Assembly: GCA_026415195.1 (NCBI GenBank)
Contig: JAOAHO010000003.1
Span: 1-64,000 of the forward strand
Origin: Bacteroidia bacterium
Lineage (GTDB): Bacteria; Bacteroidota; Bacteroidia; B-17B0; Aurantibacillaceae
Length of the DNA stretch: 64,000 nt
Reading direction: 5' to 3'
Under the pieces are notes generated by a model. It was given only the letters and a program-made list of their open reading frames with translations. It searched no databases and had not been told where the DNA came from. Numbering within the stretch: the stretch's first letter is position 1; every line of letters starts with the position of its first letter. Positions 26,880 through 36,425 of this stretch are shown piece after piece. The translations under genes were made by a program, and so were the position numbers.

Positions 26880-26975
26880 GATTGATATATACGAAACCAT
26901 ACAAATTAGATTATAATCAAAGAATTTTATTTGTCTAAAAACCCGGAAATGGCATAAACGTAATATTTCATAAAA

Positions 26976-27000
26976 TAAAAAATCCCGATTGACGGGATTT
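26976..27000 (-). terminator. Intrinsic terminator of tRNA-Ser(UGA)
   Basis: On the minus strand AAATCCCG and CGGGATTT pair around a 5-base loop and are followed by a T-rich run. It lies directly downstream of the tRNA. On the plus strand it could also end the MerR transcript. Confidence 0.75.
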
Positions 27001-27010
27001 AAGACAGGAG

Positions 27011-27097
27011 CGGAGAGAGAGGGATTCGAACCCCCGGACCCCGCAAAGGGTCAACAGTTTTCAAGACTGCCGCATTCGACCACTCTGCCATCTCTCC
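27011..27097 (-). tRNA. tRNA-Ser (anticodon UGA)
   Basis: 87 bases. The acceptor GGAGAGA pairs with TCTCTCC, discriminator G, with no encoded CCA. The anticodon loop CTTGAAA gives UGA (27061-27063 on the plus strand). The long variable arm (TTGACCC...GGGTCC-type stem) and the T-loop GGTTCGAATC confirm a class II serine tRNA. It has an exact TTG-N19-TAATTTTG promoter just upstream. Confidence 0.96.
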
Positions 27098-27101
27098 GCT
27101 A

Positions 27102-27131
27102 CAAAATTAACTATTTTTCTATACTGCCCAA
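27102..27131 (-). promoter_or_regulatory. Bacteroidota promoter of tRNA-Ser(UGA)
   Basis: The minus strand has TTG (27131-27129), exactly 19 bases, then TAATTTTG (27109-27102), matching the -33/-7 consensus TTG-N19-TAnnTTTG. Transcription would start next to the tRNA 5' end. Confidence 0.75.
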
Positions 27132-27160
27132 TATTTTTTTGAGTAATTTTAATACTATAA

Positions 27161-28642
27161 ATGAGCATTAAATTCAAATTTTGCAAATTTTTGTTCACTG
27201 CCTTTTCTTTGCATTGTATTTCTCAAGCCATTTATTTTCACCATGCCCTCTTTCGTCTCCCCGATGGAAAACCATATCTGGAAACCTATATGGCCGTGGA
27301 CGGCAAATATTTCCCCTATGATAAAAAGGATAACAACCAGTTCCAGGTTAGCGTTTCTTTTAAGGTTTTGCTTAAAAAAGAAAATGATCCCGAAATCCTT
27401 CTGAATCAGTATTCTCTGAAAAGCCCCTTCTTTTCCGACACCAACAAAATCCCCGTATTTCTTGACGTGCAACGTTATGCACTAACTCCCGGCAATCAGA
27501 GAATCATTATTCAACTTCTTGATCATAAAACCAAAACCGTGCTTCAGGAACACCCTATTGCGCTGAATGTACCTTCAAAAACAGAAAAAATATTTTTTTC
27601 CGACATTGAGTGGGTAGAAAGGTACCAGAAAAGCCAAAACACTTCATCTCCGTTTTTTAAGTCAGGACATGAAGTATTTCCGTATCTGGTGAATTACTTC
27701 CCCGAAAAAACCAATACATTATGTTTTTATACCGAGGCGTACTGTTTTTCAAATCTGAATTCTACACTAACGGTTCAATGCAGAATTATGGATGCGGATG
27801 ATAACGTACCGGTGAAGGGATATCTTAAAAAAACGCCTTGGAATGATATCACCAAGCCTTTGCCTCTCCTTGGACAATTCGAAATCAGTGCATTGCCAAG
27901 CGGAAATTATTATCTTGAATTTCGTGTTTTAAATAATAACGATTCAGTATTGGCTTCTGCACTGCATTTTTTTCAAAGGAAAAATTTTTTCGGAAAAAAA
28001 AGTCAGGCCATTACAGCCTCAGGTATGACCATCGAAAAATATGTCCGTCAGATTAAAAATTTTGATACACTTTATATGCATATTGAATGTCTTTACCCGA
28101 TTTCTTCAGAAATTGAAAAGGAACGACAGTTTAATCACCTGAAAACCAAAGACACTTCCAACATGAGGAATTACCTGATTCACTTCTGGACAAAAAAATC
28201 TGCCGACACCATCAATCCTTATGTTCTTTGCAAAAACTACATGCAGCAGGTGTATGAAGCCAATGCCCTTTTTAGGTGCGGAAAGCAAAAGGGTTATAAC
28301 ACCGAGCAGGGAAGGGTGTATTTGCAATACGGCAAGCCCAGCCAGGTGGCAGCCATGTATAATGAAGCCAATACTTTCCCCTATGAAATCTGGCACTACT
28401 ACAGAAGCTTCGACCAAACCGAACAACGCTATGTTACGAACCGCCGCTTTGTATTTGTGAACAACAATATTGCCGACCATTGCTTTCGCCTGGTGCATTC
28501 CGACATGCGCGGTGAAATCAACAACGAACGCTGGCGTTACGACGTAATGAAGCGCTTCAATAACGGCATACAAAACGACAGCAACATCCCCGTGGAGTCG
28601 CAGAACACCCAGATGAACGACCTTTTTCAAACGCCACGCTGA
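27161..28642 (+). CDS. GWxTD-domain secreted protein
   Basis: 493 residues with a signal peptide (MSIKFKFCKFLFTAFSLHCISQ). The last ~120 residues fit the GWxTD family: EQGRVYLQYGKPSQVAAMYN, PYEIWHYYRSFDQTEQRYV, NNIADHCFRLVHSDMRGEI. The front half is beta-rich. The family is conserved in Bacteroidota, is usually ~450-500 residues and has no established function. A glycosyltransferase gene follows after 11 bp. Co-transcription is likely but a functional link is not shown. Confidence 0.83.
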   Translation: MSIKFKFCKFLFTAFSLHCISQAIYFHHALFRLPDGKPYLETYMAVDGKYFPYDKKDNNQFQVSVSFKVLLKKENDPEILLNQYSLKSPFFSDTNKIPVFLDVQRYALTPGNQRIIIQLLDHKTKTVLQEHPIALNVPSKTEKIFFSDIEWVERYQKSQNTSSPFFKSGHEVFPYLVNYFPEKTNTLCFYTEAYCFSNLNSTLTVQCRIMDADDNVPVKGYLKKTPWNDITKPLPLLGQFEISALPSGNYYLEFRVLNNNDSVLASALHFFQRKNFFGKKSQAITASGMTIEKYVRQIKNFDTLYMHIECLYPISSEIEKERQFNHLKTKDTSNMRNYLIHFWTKKSADTINPYVLCKNYMQQVYEANALFRCGKQKGYNTEQGRVYLQYGKPSQVAAMYNEANTFPYEIWHYYRSFDQTEQRYVTNRRFVFVNNNIADHCFRLVHSDMRGEINNERWRYDVMKRFNNGIQNDSNIPVESQNTQMNDLFQTPR

Positions 28643-28653
28643 TAAGCACCTCA

Positions 28654-29673
28654 ATGAAAAAAATCCTGGTAGCCATCTTAAACTGGAACGGCAAACACTA
28701 TTTGGAAAAATTTCTACCTGATATCATACTTCGTTCGGAAGAAGCGGATATTCTGATTATTGACAATGCCAGTACCGACGGAAGCGCCGGGTTTGTTCGT
28801 GATAAATTCCCGAACGTAAAAATTAAAGTACTGGACAAAAACTACGGCTTTGCCGGGGGATATAACAAAGGGTTGGAAGGAGAAGATTATCCTTATTATG
28901 TGCTTTTGAACAATGATGTCGAGGTGAGCGAAGGATGGTTGTTGCCCATGGTGAAATGGATGGAAGAGCATCCCCAAACGGGGGCCTTGCAGCCCAAGTT
29001 GCTGCAATACGACAGAAGGAGTTATTTTGAATACTCAGGAGCATGCGGAGGGCATTTGGATAAATGGGGATTTCCTTTTTGCCGCGGAAGGGTGTTCGAC
29101 ACCCTGGAAGAAGACCGTGGGCAATACGACGAGCCCGGTAAGATTTTCTGGGCATGTGGGGCAGCCATGATGGTCAGGGCCGAGGCATTTAAAAAAGCCG
29201 GCGGATTCGACGATCGTTTTTTTGCCCACATGGAAGAAATTGATTTGTGCTGGAGGTTAAGGCAGATGGGGTATGATATATATAATTGCTCTGCATCGGT
29301 TGTTTATCATGTGGGAGGGGGGACATTGAAAACGCAGAGTGTCCGGAAGTATTACCTGAACTTCAGGAATTCCCTTTATTGCCTGGTAAAAAACCATCCG
29401 AAAAACACATGGAGTATTATATTGATACGATTAATGTTGGACGGGTTGGCTTCATTATATTTCCTGATTAAGGGAAATTTTAAGGTGATGATGGGGGTAT
29501 TGCAGGCCCATGCGGTATTTTATATTCATTTACCTGCATTAATAAAATATCGCCTGAACAGAAAAAAAATCCTGAGCTCTTATATGGATGTATATCCGGA
29601 TTATGAAGGTTCTATTGTTTTAAAGTATTACTTCCTTAGAAAGAATACTTATGAGCAATTAAATAAAAAGTAA
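28654..29673 (+). CDS. Family 2 glycosyltransferase
   Basis: 339 residues. The GT-A fold opens with ILVAILNWNGKHYLEKFLPD and DILIIDNASTDGSAGFV, then NYGFAGGYNKGLEG, the DxD-like LLNNDVEVSEGWLLPM and the acceptor region FFAHMEEIDLCWRLRQMGYD. The C-terminal ~90 residues contain hydrophobic segments (IILIRLMLDGLASLYFLIKG) that may rest on the membrane, as in rhamnosyltransferase-like GT2 proteins. The sugar and acceptor are unknown. The next gene downstream was disturbed by the IS30 insertion. Confidence 0.92.
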   Translation: MKKILVAILNWNGKHYLEKFLPDIILRSEEADILIIDNASTDGSAGFVRDKFPNVKIKVLDKNYGFAGGYNKGLEGEDYPYYVLLNNDVEVSEGWLLPMVKWMEEHPQTGALQPKLLQYDRRSYFEYSGACGGHLDKWGFPFCRGRVFDTLEEDRGQYDEPGKIFWACGAAMMVRAEAFKKAGGFDDRFFAHMEEIDLCWRLRQMGYDIYNCSASVVYHVGGGTLKTQSVRKYYLNFRNSLYCLVKNHPKNTWSIILIRLMLDGLASLYFLIKGNFKVMMGVLQAHAVFYIHLPALIKYRLNRKKILSSYMDVYPDYEGSIVLKYYFLRKNTYEQLNKK

Positions 29674-29732
29674 GAATGTATTACTTTTACTACATAACAA
29701 TAAAAAATGTTATTTTAAATTTTTGAAAAAAA

Positions 29733-29981
29733 CTAATGGAATTTACATTTATTTTCTAGGTATTGCGGATTAATTTTATTAAAAAAGAACCTGATGGTAT
29801 AAAGTTTTGAATTACCTTTTTTAGTTATAAGATAAGAAAGCCCTTGTTTATCAAGCAAAGGATATAATGAAAGATTTTTCATTGATTTCAAATGTTCCGA
29901 TGGGATAAATCCGGTAATATCATATTCACAAACTTTATTAAACATGCAATCATAAAAAGCAATCATTGCTCTGTTTTCCAA
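29733..29981 (-). pseudogene. Possible 5'-truncated gene abutting the IS30 left end
   Basis: About 82 residues (YDCMFNKVCEYDITGFIP, SYLITKKGNSKLYTIRFFFN) with no family I recognise. The only start is a TTG at 29981, a few bases from the left end of the IS30 element, and the frame is closed just upstream inside the IS sequence. This suggests the original 5' part was removed or displaced when the element inserted. It could also be a chance frame in AT-rich DNA. 29674-29732 holds nothing recognisable. Confidence 0.4.
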
Positions 29982-30018
29982 AAGCTGGATTCAACAAATA
30001 AGTGCAATTTTTTAAAAG

Positions 30019-30053
30019 AAGGAAAAATGCCTTTTGAGCATTTTTCCTTTTTG
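30019..30053 (+). terminator. Strong hairpin-T terminator inside the IS30 left end
   Basis: AAGGAAAAATGC (30019-30030) pairs perfectly with GCATTTTTCCTT (30038-30049) over a 7-base loop and runs into Ts. It lies before the transposase ATG at 30083, where it would stop outside transcripts from entering the transposase, a common IS safeguard. Confidence 0.75.
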
Positions 30054-30082
30054 ACTGAGTAGCGCATTTTTGCGTTACCTAT

Positions 30083-31088
30083 ATGAATAAAAAATACAAA
30101 CAACTCAGTCGTGAACAAAGATACCAAATTCACGCGTTACTCAAAGAAGGATATCTTCAAAAAGATATTGCCCAAAATTTGGGTGTCCACCCCTCCACCA
30201 TATGTCGGGAACTTAAACGAAATGTGGGAAAAAGGGGTAGAAGAGCCGGAGAATACCTTCCCGAACGTGCTCACTGCAAAGCCGTTCTTAGACATAAAAC
30301 TAAGCCCAAAAAGATAAAGTTTACTAAAGAAATGAAAGACATGGTGAGTTGGTATTTAAAAGAGGAAAGAGGGAGCCCGGAATTGATCAGCCATGCTGTT
30401 GATCAAGTGGAAGTAAGCCATGAAACAATATATCGTTGGATATGGGAATGTAAGCATTCGTTCAGCCGTTCTTGCAGGCCATACAAAAATTTATACCGAT
30501 ACCTGAGGCATGGAAAAAGAAAACGCAAAAGAGGCTGTAGTTATGATCGTCGTGGGAATACTCCCGATAGGGTTTTTATAGACCAAAGGCCTGTAGCGGC
30601 ATCAAAACGCAGCCGTATTGTATTGGGGACTGGGAAGTAGATTTAATGATGGGAAAAAATCACCAAGGCGCCATATTGGTAATGACCGACAGAACTTCTT
30701 TACACACTCGCCTTGTCAAACTTCCTTCCAAAGATACCCAAGTGGTAGAAAAGGGTATAGAAACTGTTTTAGAAGACCTGAAAAACGTGATGAAGCATCA
30801 TACTTTAACTTTCGATAATGATAAGGCCTTTGCTCTTCATCAACAAATTGCTCGCAAATATGGGGTTAAAACTTATTTTACTCGTCCATATTGCAGCCAG
30901 GATAAGGGAACTATTGAAAATAGAATAGGAACATTAAGAATGTTTATACCAAAAAAACAAACCTTAACTTTGTTACGGAAAAAATGTTAAACACTATACA
31001 AAACAAAATTAATAATCGTCCGGTAAGAAAATTTAACTATCTTACCGCTAACCAAATGCTACTCAAAAAAAATGCACTTATTACTTGA
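30083..31088 (+). pseudogene. IS30-family transposase with two frameshifts
   Basis: The N-terminal part (30083-30640, 185 residues) has the IS30 helix-turn-helix (YLQKDIAQNLGVHPSTICRE). A tandem repeat GTATT-GTATT at 30615-30624 shifts the frame; removing one unit restores SRIGDWEVDLMMGKN, with the first catalytic Asp. The second part (to 30990) carries TLTFDNDKAFALH and GTIENRIGTLRMF, the other Asp and the Glu. A run of seven A at 30951-30957 then shifts the frame again; one more A would restore NNRPVRKFNYLTANQML to the stop at 31088. All DDE residues exist but are in different frames, so the copy is probably dead. Confidence 0.9.
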
Positions 31089-31193
31089 ACTTACAATGTT
31101 TAATTAATCTTTAATGATCAATATCATTTTATAAAAAAATTTTAATGATTTGTATCAACATTATATGGCCAATTAAGAATAATTTTGGCTTTC

Positions 31194-32183
31194 ATGAAAG
31201 TGCTTCATTACAGTACGCATGGCTTTGACAGGAAGTTTCTGGAAATTGCCGGCACTAACATTCATGAGTTTTATTTTACCGAAGATGGGCTAAATTCAGA
31301 AACTGCCGAACTGGCAAAGGGTTTTGAGGCCATAACGTTGTTTACATCGGACGATGCTTCTTCCGAAGTTTTGAAAAAACTTGCCGCATCCGGCATACGA
31401 TATATTTGCCTGCGTTCAGCCGGTTTTGATCATGTGGACTTAAATACGGCTCGTGAACTTAATATACGTGTAGCCAACGTCCCTGCTTATTCTCCACACG
31501 CCGTTGCCGAACATGCGCTTATGCTATTAATGGCATTAAACAGAAAAATTATTCAGGCCACAAAACTTTTCAGCATGAATGATTTCCGGCTCGACACCCT
31601 GGTTGGTTTTAATGTCTTCGGCAAAACGGCAGGCGTGGTGGGCACGGGAAAAATCGGATCCGTATTCGTGCGCATACTTCTTGGTATGGGATGCAGGGTT
31701 TTGGCGTATGATATAAATCCGAGTACGGAATTTTCAGGTACGGAAAATTTTCAATACACGGACTTGGATACATTATGCATGAAATCGGATATCATTTCCC
31801 TTTTTTGCCCGCTAAATTCATCAACACGATATCTTTTCGACAAAAAAAGATTTTCGATTATGAAAAAAGGAGTTATCTTTATTAATACGGCAAGAGGGGC
31901 TATTGTGAATACGTCGGATTTGATCGAGGCAATTGAAAACGGAACGGTCGGAGCCGCAGGCCTGGATGTTTATGAAAATGAAAAACCCTTGTATTTCAAA
32001 GATCTGAGAGGCCGTATCATCAACGATCCTCTTTTTGAAAAACTTCGCAATATGCCACAAGTGTTGTTAACGGCCCATCAGGCATTCCTGACCAAAGAAG
32101 CTTTGGAAGGTATTGCAAACACGACCGTAAGAAATTTATCGGAGTGGGAAAAATTCGGAAAATCAGTAAACGATTTAATTTAA
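31194..32183 (+). CDS. 2-hydroxyacid dehydrogenase (D-lactate dehydrogenase-like)
   Basis: 329 residues from the ATG at 31194; a TTG at 31185 is in frame but overlaps a TAATTTTG -7-like element (31180-31187). The NAD-binding motif is VVGTGKIGSVFVRILLGMG (~145-165). The signature segments SDIISLFCPLNSSTRYLFD and GVIFINTARGAIVNTSDLI are present, with the catalytic Arg, Glu and His in NTARGAIV, GLDVYENE and LLTAHQAFLT. The best fit is fermentative D-lactate dehydrogenase (LdhA). The M50 protease follows after 15 bp. Confidence 0.92.
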   Translation: MKVLHYSTHGFDRKFLEIAGTNIHEFYFTEDGLNSETAELAKGFEAITLFTSDDASSEVLKKLAASGIRYICLRSAGFDHVDLNTARELNIRVANVPAYSPHAVAEHALMLLMALNRKIIQATKLFSMNDFRLDTLVGFNVFGKTAGVVGTGKIGSVFVRILLGMGCRVLAYDINPSTEFSGTENFQYTDLDTLCMKSDIISLFCPLNSSTRYLFDKKRFSIMKKGVIFINTARGAIVNTSDLIEAIENGTVGAAGLDVYENEKPLYFKDLRGRIINDPLFEKLRNMPQVLLTAHQAFLTKEALEGIANTTVRNLSEWEKFGKSVNDLI

Positions 32184-32198
32184 AATTATTTGATTGTT

Positions 32199-33284
32199 AT
32201 GAAAGGTACATTGAATATTGCACGTGTAGCCGGCATACCGGTTAAAATCCACTGGACATTCCTGTTATTGATTGCTTATATTTTCTTTTCAAACTATCTG
32301 TCGGGTAAAGCATCCGATCAGATCATCTGGACACTATTATTTATCCTCAGCATATTTCTAACCGTTTTTCTTCATGAACTGGGACATGCGGCCATGGCAC
32401 GTGTTTTTGGCATCCGCACGCACGATATCACCATCCTTCCCATCGGAGGGGTGGCTCGGCTTTCCGAAATACCCACCAAGCCCTTTGAGGAAATCCTGGT
32501 GTCGTTGGCCGGCCCCATGGTTAATGTGATTTTGTCTATTGTTGTGTATATTCTATATGATATCCGATGGGATAAAATTATTTTGATTAAAGCCGGAGAA
32601 AGTATTTCAGGTGAAAATTTTTTTATTTATTACTTTTTTGTCAATCTTTGGCTTGCCGTATTTAATCTTATTCCGGGCTTTCCGATGGACGGGGGAAGGG
32701 TTTTGCGGGCACTGCTGTCCTACCGGATGGAAAGATATAAGGCCACACGAATTGCCGCCTATATCGGTCAGGCCATTGCGGTAGTATTTATCTTTTTCGG
32801 ATTTTTTTCCAATCCATTTTTAATTTTCATAGGTTTATTTATCATTTTGGGTGCCGAAAGCGAAGCAGAATTCACCCGTTCGGATTATTTGCTCAGCCGG
32901 GTACCGGTAAAATCCATTGTAATGAAAAACTACGGCATGCTTCAAATTACCGATCCGATTTCGGTGGCTGTAGAAAAAATATTGGAAAGCGAAAATAAAA
33001 ATTTTGTGGTTTTTGATAATAACCGCCCTGTGGGAACCCTAAGCAGGGAGGATATTATTTTTGGCCTTGAAAAATTTGGAAAAGACATCACCGTTGAATC
33101 CGTTACAGAAAAAAATCCCTTTAAGATTACCCATAACATGAAGTTGAATGAAGTTTACAAGAATTTTCATCAGGGGGCGCAAGGTTATATACTTGTTTAT
33201 GATGAGCACGGGCATTTCGAGGGTGTATTGGATTTGGAAAATATTCTGGAATATATGGCCTTTAAAAATGTCCTTCATTCATGA
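32199..33284 (+). CDS. Site-2-type M50 metalloprotease with CBS domains
   Basis: 361 residues from the ATG at 32199. Six hydrophobic segments lie in the first ~230 residues. The zinc motif HELGH ([11 protein letters not shown]) is at ~58 and the third ligand is in [18 protein letters not shown] near 162, both intact. Two CBS repeats follow at ~235-355 ([38 protein letters not shown]-like). This is the SpoIVFB-like, CBS-regulated branch, which cuts substrates inside the membrane and can respond to nucleotides. The stop overlaps the ATPase start by 4 bp (ATGA), so the two are translationally coupled. Confidence 0.92.
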   Translation: MKGTLNIARVAGIPVKIHWTFLLLIAYIFFSNYLSGKASDQIIWTLLFILSIFLTVFLHELGHAAMARVFGIRTHDITILPIGGVARLSEIPTKPFEEILVSLAGPMVNVILSIVVYILYDIRWDKIILIKAGESISGENFFIYYFFVNLWLAVFNLIPGFPMDGGRVLRALLSYRMERYKATRIAAYIGQAIAVVFIFFGFFSNPFLIFIGLFIILGAESEAEFTRSDYLLSRVPVKSIVMKNYGMLQITDPISVAVEKILESENKNFVVFDNNRPVGTLSREDIIFGLEKFGKDITVESVTEKNPFKITHNMKLNEVYKNFHQGAQGYILVYDEHGHFEGVLDLENILEYMAFKNVLHS

Positions 33285-35863
33285 ACTGGCATTTCTTAAC
33301 CATAGAAGAAACCGAAAAGATTCTGAATACTTCTCCGCAAGGGTTAAAAGCCAATGAAGCAAGGGAACGCCTGCGGTTGCACGGTGAAAATGTCATTGAG
33401 GACAAAAGAAAAAAATCGCCGATAGCTATTTTACTCGGACAGTTCAAAGATGTAATCATCCTTATCCTTTTCGGAGCCGCTGTAATTTCGGGAATTATCG
33501 GAGATGTAACTGATACGATCATCATACTGGTAATTGTTTTTTTAAATGCTCTGGTTGGATTTATCCAGGAATACCGTGCAGAAAAAGCCATGGAAGCATT
33601 AAAAAAACTCACATCACCGGTCGCTTATGTATTCAGGGATGGGCAAACGGTAAAAACGGATGCTCGATTTTTGGTGCCCGGTGACCTCATTTCTCTTGAA
33701 GCGGGCCATATTATACTTGCCGATGTACGCTTTTTAAAAACTTATGGATTGAAAGTGGACGAATCGATGCTGACGGGGGAGTCGCACAACGTGGAAAAAA
33801 AAGAAGAAAATCTTACACCGGGAAATGAATATGCATTAGGAGACATGCATAACATGGGCTTTAAGGGAACTCATGTAACCTTCGGCCGTGCACTTGCCTA
33901 TGTGGTGCAGACCGGAAAAAATACCGAGATTGGTAAGATTGCCGGAATGCTGGGCAGGGACGAGAGCGCTACTCCGTTGCAAAAGCGATTGTCGGCCTTC
34001 GGCAAACGCCTCTCGGCGGTGGTTATTCTGATTTGTGCACTGATTTTCTTTATGGGATGGATTAGGGGTGAAAACCCCGTTACCATGTTGCTGACATCAA
34101 TATCCCTTGCCGTGGCAGCCATTCCCGAGGCCTTGCCTGCCATGGTAACCATTACGCTGGCACTGGGGGCCCGAAAAATGGTAAAGCAGCAGGTGATCAT
34201 ACGCAAGCTTTCGGCAGTTGAAGCCCTGGGTTCTGCCACCTACATTTGTTCAGATAAAACGGGAACCCTGACTGAAAATAAAATGAAAGTGGAAGAGTTG
34301 GTGTCGTTGTATGACGGTACGCGTCATGATTTGCCGGATCATCAACCATTGTTGTTTTGTATGGCCCTGAACAATGACGTAATGAAAGGGGAAGGCGGAG
34401 AATGGTTGGGCGAGGCCACAGAAGTGGCGCTGGCACATTATGCCCTGCAACATTCTTATGATAAACAAAATCTTGAAAACACATTTAAAAGAATAGCGGA
34501 AATTCCCTTTGACTCGGTAAGGAAGTGCATGACAACGATTCATAAAGATGGAAATCACTATTGGATCATTACCAAAGGAGCAGCCGAGAGGATAAAGGAA
34601 ATATCCGTATTGGAAAACGAGAAAGATAAAAATCATTTTGATGAGGTAGCAAACCGCCTTGCGGAAAAAGGATACAGGGTATTGGCTTTCGGAATAAAAA
34701 AAATCCGGTCATTACCTGAATCGGTTAGCCCTGAAACCATTGAACATGGCCTGTTATGCATCGGAATGGCGGGTATGTGGGATCCTCCGCGCCCCGAAGC
34801 CAAAGAGGCCATTAAAGAATGTCTGGAAGCCGGTATAACACCGGTCATGATCACCGGCGATCATCGAATAACCGCAACGGCCATTGCCAAACAGATTGGA
34901 ATCTACAGGCCGGAAACCGATGAAGCGCTTACCGGTAAAGAACTGGAACAATTGACCGAAGCCGAGTTAAGAAAAAAAGTGCGCAATATTAAGGTATATG
35001 CCAGGGTAAATCCTGAACAAAAACTGAAAATTGTGGATGCCCTGCAGGCAGAAGGGGAATTCGTGGCCATGACCGGCGACGGTGTGAATGATGCACCGGC
35101 ACTTAAGGTCTCCAACATCGGCATTTCCATGGGGATAAACGGGACGGAAGTGGCGAAGGAGGCCTCGCACATGGTGCTGCTGGATGATAATTTTGCAAGT
35201 ATTGTTAGGGCCATACGCAGCGGAAGGGTGATTTTTGACAACATCGTGAAGTTTATAAAATATACCATGACCAGTAATTTTGGTGAAATCATTTCCATTT
35301 TGCTGGCTCCCTTTTTCCTTTTACCCATACCGCTCCAGCCCATTCATATCCTATGGATTAACCTTATCACCGACGGATTGCCCGGATTGGCGCTGGCCAT
35401 GGAACCTGAAGAAAAAAATGTGATGAAGCGCAGGCCCCGCAAACCGAATGAAAATATTTTCAATAAATCCTTTACGTTTCATGTCCTTTTTTTCGGTTTC
35501 CTGATGGGCATCGTAACGTTAATCATGCAGGCCCTGGCCATACATCACTACCATGCCCACTGGCAAACGATGGCATTCAGCGTGCTGTGTTTCAGCCAGT
35601 TGGGGCACGTTTTAGCGATAAGATCCGAAGACAGATCGCTATTTGACATCGGAATTTTCAGTAACCTGCCTATGCTTGGGGCAGTATTAATTTCGGTGGT
35701 ACTTCAGTTGGCCATCATTTATGTCCCTTTCTTTAATAATCTGTTTCATACCCGCCCCCTTAGCGCCGATGAACTGGGAATTACTTTATTGTTTTCCACT
35801 TTGGTTTTCTGGGCCGTTGAAGCAGAAAAATGGTTTAAAAGAAAAAGTAACAGGGAACATTAG
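33281..35863 (+). CDS. P-type cation ATPase, Ca2+ (P2A) type
   Basis: 860 residues. The N-terminal cation-ATPase domain begins [20 protein letters not shown]. The actuator motif TGES is at ~166, the ion-binding helix reads [20 protein letters not shown] (the IPEAL motif of Ca/Mn pumps), the phosphorylation motif DKTGTLT is at ~324, and [11 protein letters not shown] is at ~600. Ten transmembrane segments are expected, and the C-terminal cation-ATPase domain has [19 protein letters not shown]. All catalytic residues are intact. It is likely a calcium or manganese exporter in the inner membrane. It is coupled to the M50 protease upstream and converges with the channel-like gene. Confidence 0.93.
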   Translation: MNWHFLTIEETEKILNTSPQGLKANEARERLRLHGENVIEDKRKKSPIAILLGQFKDVIILILFGAAVISGIIGDVTDTIIILVIVFLNALVGFIQEYRAEKAMEALKKLTSPVAYVFRDGQTVKTDARFLVPGDLISLEAGHIILADVRFLKTYGLKVDESMLTGESHNVEKKEENLTPGNEYALGDMHNMGFKGTHVTFGRALAYVVQTGKNTEIGKIAGMLGRDESATPLQKRLSAFGKRLSAVVILICALIFFMGWIRGENPVTMLLTSISLAVAAIPEALPAMVTITLALGARKMVKQQVIIRKLSAVEALGSATYICSDKTGTLTENKMKVEELVSLYDGTRHDLPDHQPLLFCMALNNDVMKGEGGEWLGEATEVALAHYALQHSYDKQNLENTFKRIAEIPFDSVRKCMTTIHKDGNHYWIITKGAAERIKEISVLENEKDKNHFDEVANRLAEKGYRVLAFGIKKIRSLPESVSPETIEHGLLCIGMAGMWDPPRPEAKEAIKECLEAGITPVMITGDHRITATAIAKQIGIYRPETDEALTGKELEQLTEAELRKKVRNIKVYARVNPEQKLKIVDALQAEGEFVAMTGDGVNDAPALKVSNIGISMGINGTEVAKEASHMVLLDDNFASIVRAIRSGRVIFDNIVKFIKYTMTSNFGEIISILLAPFFLLPIPLQPIHILWINLITDGLPGLALAMEPEEKNVMKRRPRKPNENIFNKSFTFHVLFFGFLMGIVTLIMQALAIHHYHAHWQTMAFSVLCFSQLGHVLAIRSEDRSLFDIGIFSNLPMLGAVLISVVLQLAIIYVPFFNNLFHTRPLSADELGITLLFSTLVFWAVEAEKWFKRKSNREH

Positions 35864-35898
35864 TAATTTCGAAATTAATATTCGCTCTCTTCATCCTC

Positions 35899-36255
35899 TT
35901 AGTCGTTTTCGTTTCCTTGTTCAACGTGCAGAATATGTAATAATCTGTGAATAATGGGTGCAAAGAATACGGCTGTAATACTCAAAAATGCAACTCCGCT
36001 GTAAAGCGCATAAAAAGAAGAAAAAATTTTAGCATTGGTTGTCCTGAGTTCCGCAACCGGCCCCATACCTGTTAATATCATGCAAGACATATGAAAACTG
36101 TCAATCCATGAAAGTTCTCCGAAATAATGATAACCTAATGTGCCTGCAATAACTGAGATTGTCGCCAGTCCAAATGCAAACATTCCATATCTGCCTACCC
36201 TTATCAGGAATTTGGGGAAAGAGATAATTTTATGTTTCCGGCTTTCTAATTTCAT
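35899..36255 (-). CDS. Two-TM potassium-channel-like membrane protein with TGMGP filter
   Basis: 118 residues. TM1 is MFAFGLATISVIAGTLGYHYF, then a pore-loop-like segment (LSWIDSFHMSCMILTGMGPV) and TM2 (KIFSSFYALYSGVAFLSITA). Layout and the context DSF-x-MS-x-MxLT, then T-x-x-AKIFSSFYALYSG, match the pore module of two-TM K+ channels, but the filter TVGYG/F is replaced by TGMGP. Proteins with this TGMGP pattern occur in other bacteria to my knowledge and are annotated as channels without proof. Potassium conduction is doubtful. A -7-like TAATTTTG (36279-36272) lies upstream. Confidence 0.7.
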   Translation of the reverse strand: MKLESRKHKIISFPKFLIRVGRYGMFAFGLATISVIAGTLGYHYFGELSWIDSFHMSCMILTGMGPVAELRTTNAKIFSSFYALYSGVAFLSITAVFFAPIIHRLLHILHVEQGNEND

Positions 36256-36425
36256 AAATGTAATCTTTAATCAAAATTAAGTGATAGATTTTAAAACTTT
36301 ATGAATTATGGAATTTATTTCACTAATCAGAAAGAAAAAAACACCCTCCATATGGATATCAACAGAAATTCAAAAACACTTGCCGTGCTTTTCCAACATT
36401 TTAGTATGATTTTTTAAAAAGAATA

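Larger units (their letters stand above)
29990..31089 (+). mobile_element. IS30-family insertion sequence, degenerate
   Basis: About 1.1 kb with imperfect terminal inverted repeats: left TTCAACAAATAAGTGCAA (from 29990) and right TTGCACTTATT-like sequence ending TTGAA at 31089 (31066-31089). It encloses one transposase reading frame broken by two frameshifts. No target duplication is obvious. The left end has a strong internal terminator, and 35 bases of the left end recur at 804-838. Size and gene content are normal for IS30. Confidence 0.85.

Noticed and set aside
28106-28654. 182-residue frame opposite the GWxTD gene
   Set aside because: Antisense shadow of a conserved domain, without a start context or motif.
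30615-30957. Programmed frameshifting in the IS30 transposase
   Set aside because: A clean 5-bp tandem duplication and a separate A-run loss explain both breaks better than a slippery signal; IS30 members normally use one frame.
35864-35877. TAATTTCGAAATTA as a terminator or operator between converging genes
   Set aside because: Short AT palindrome without a loop or T tail.
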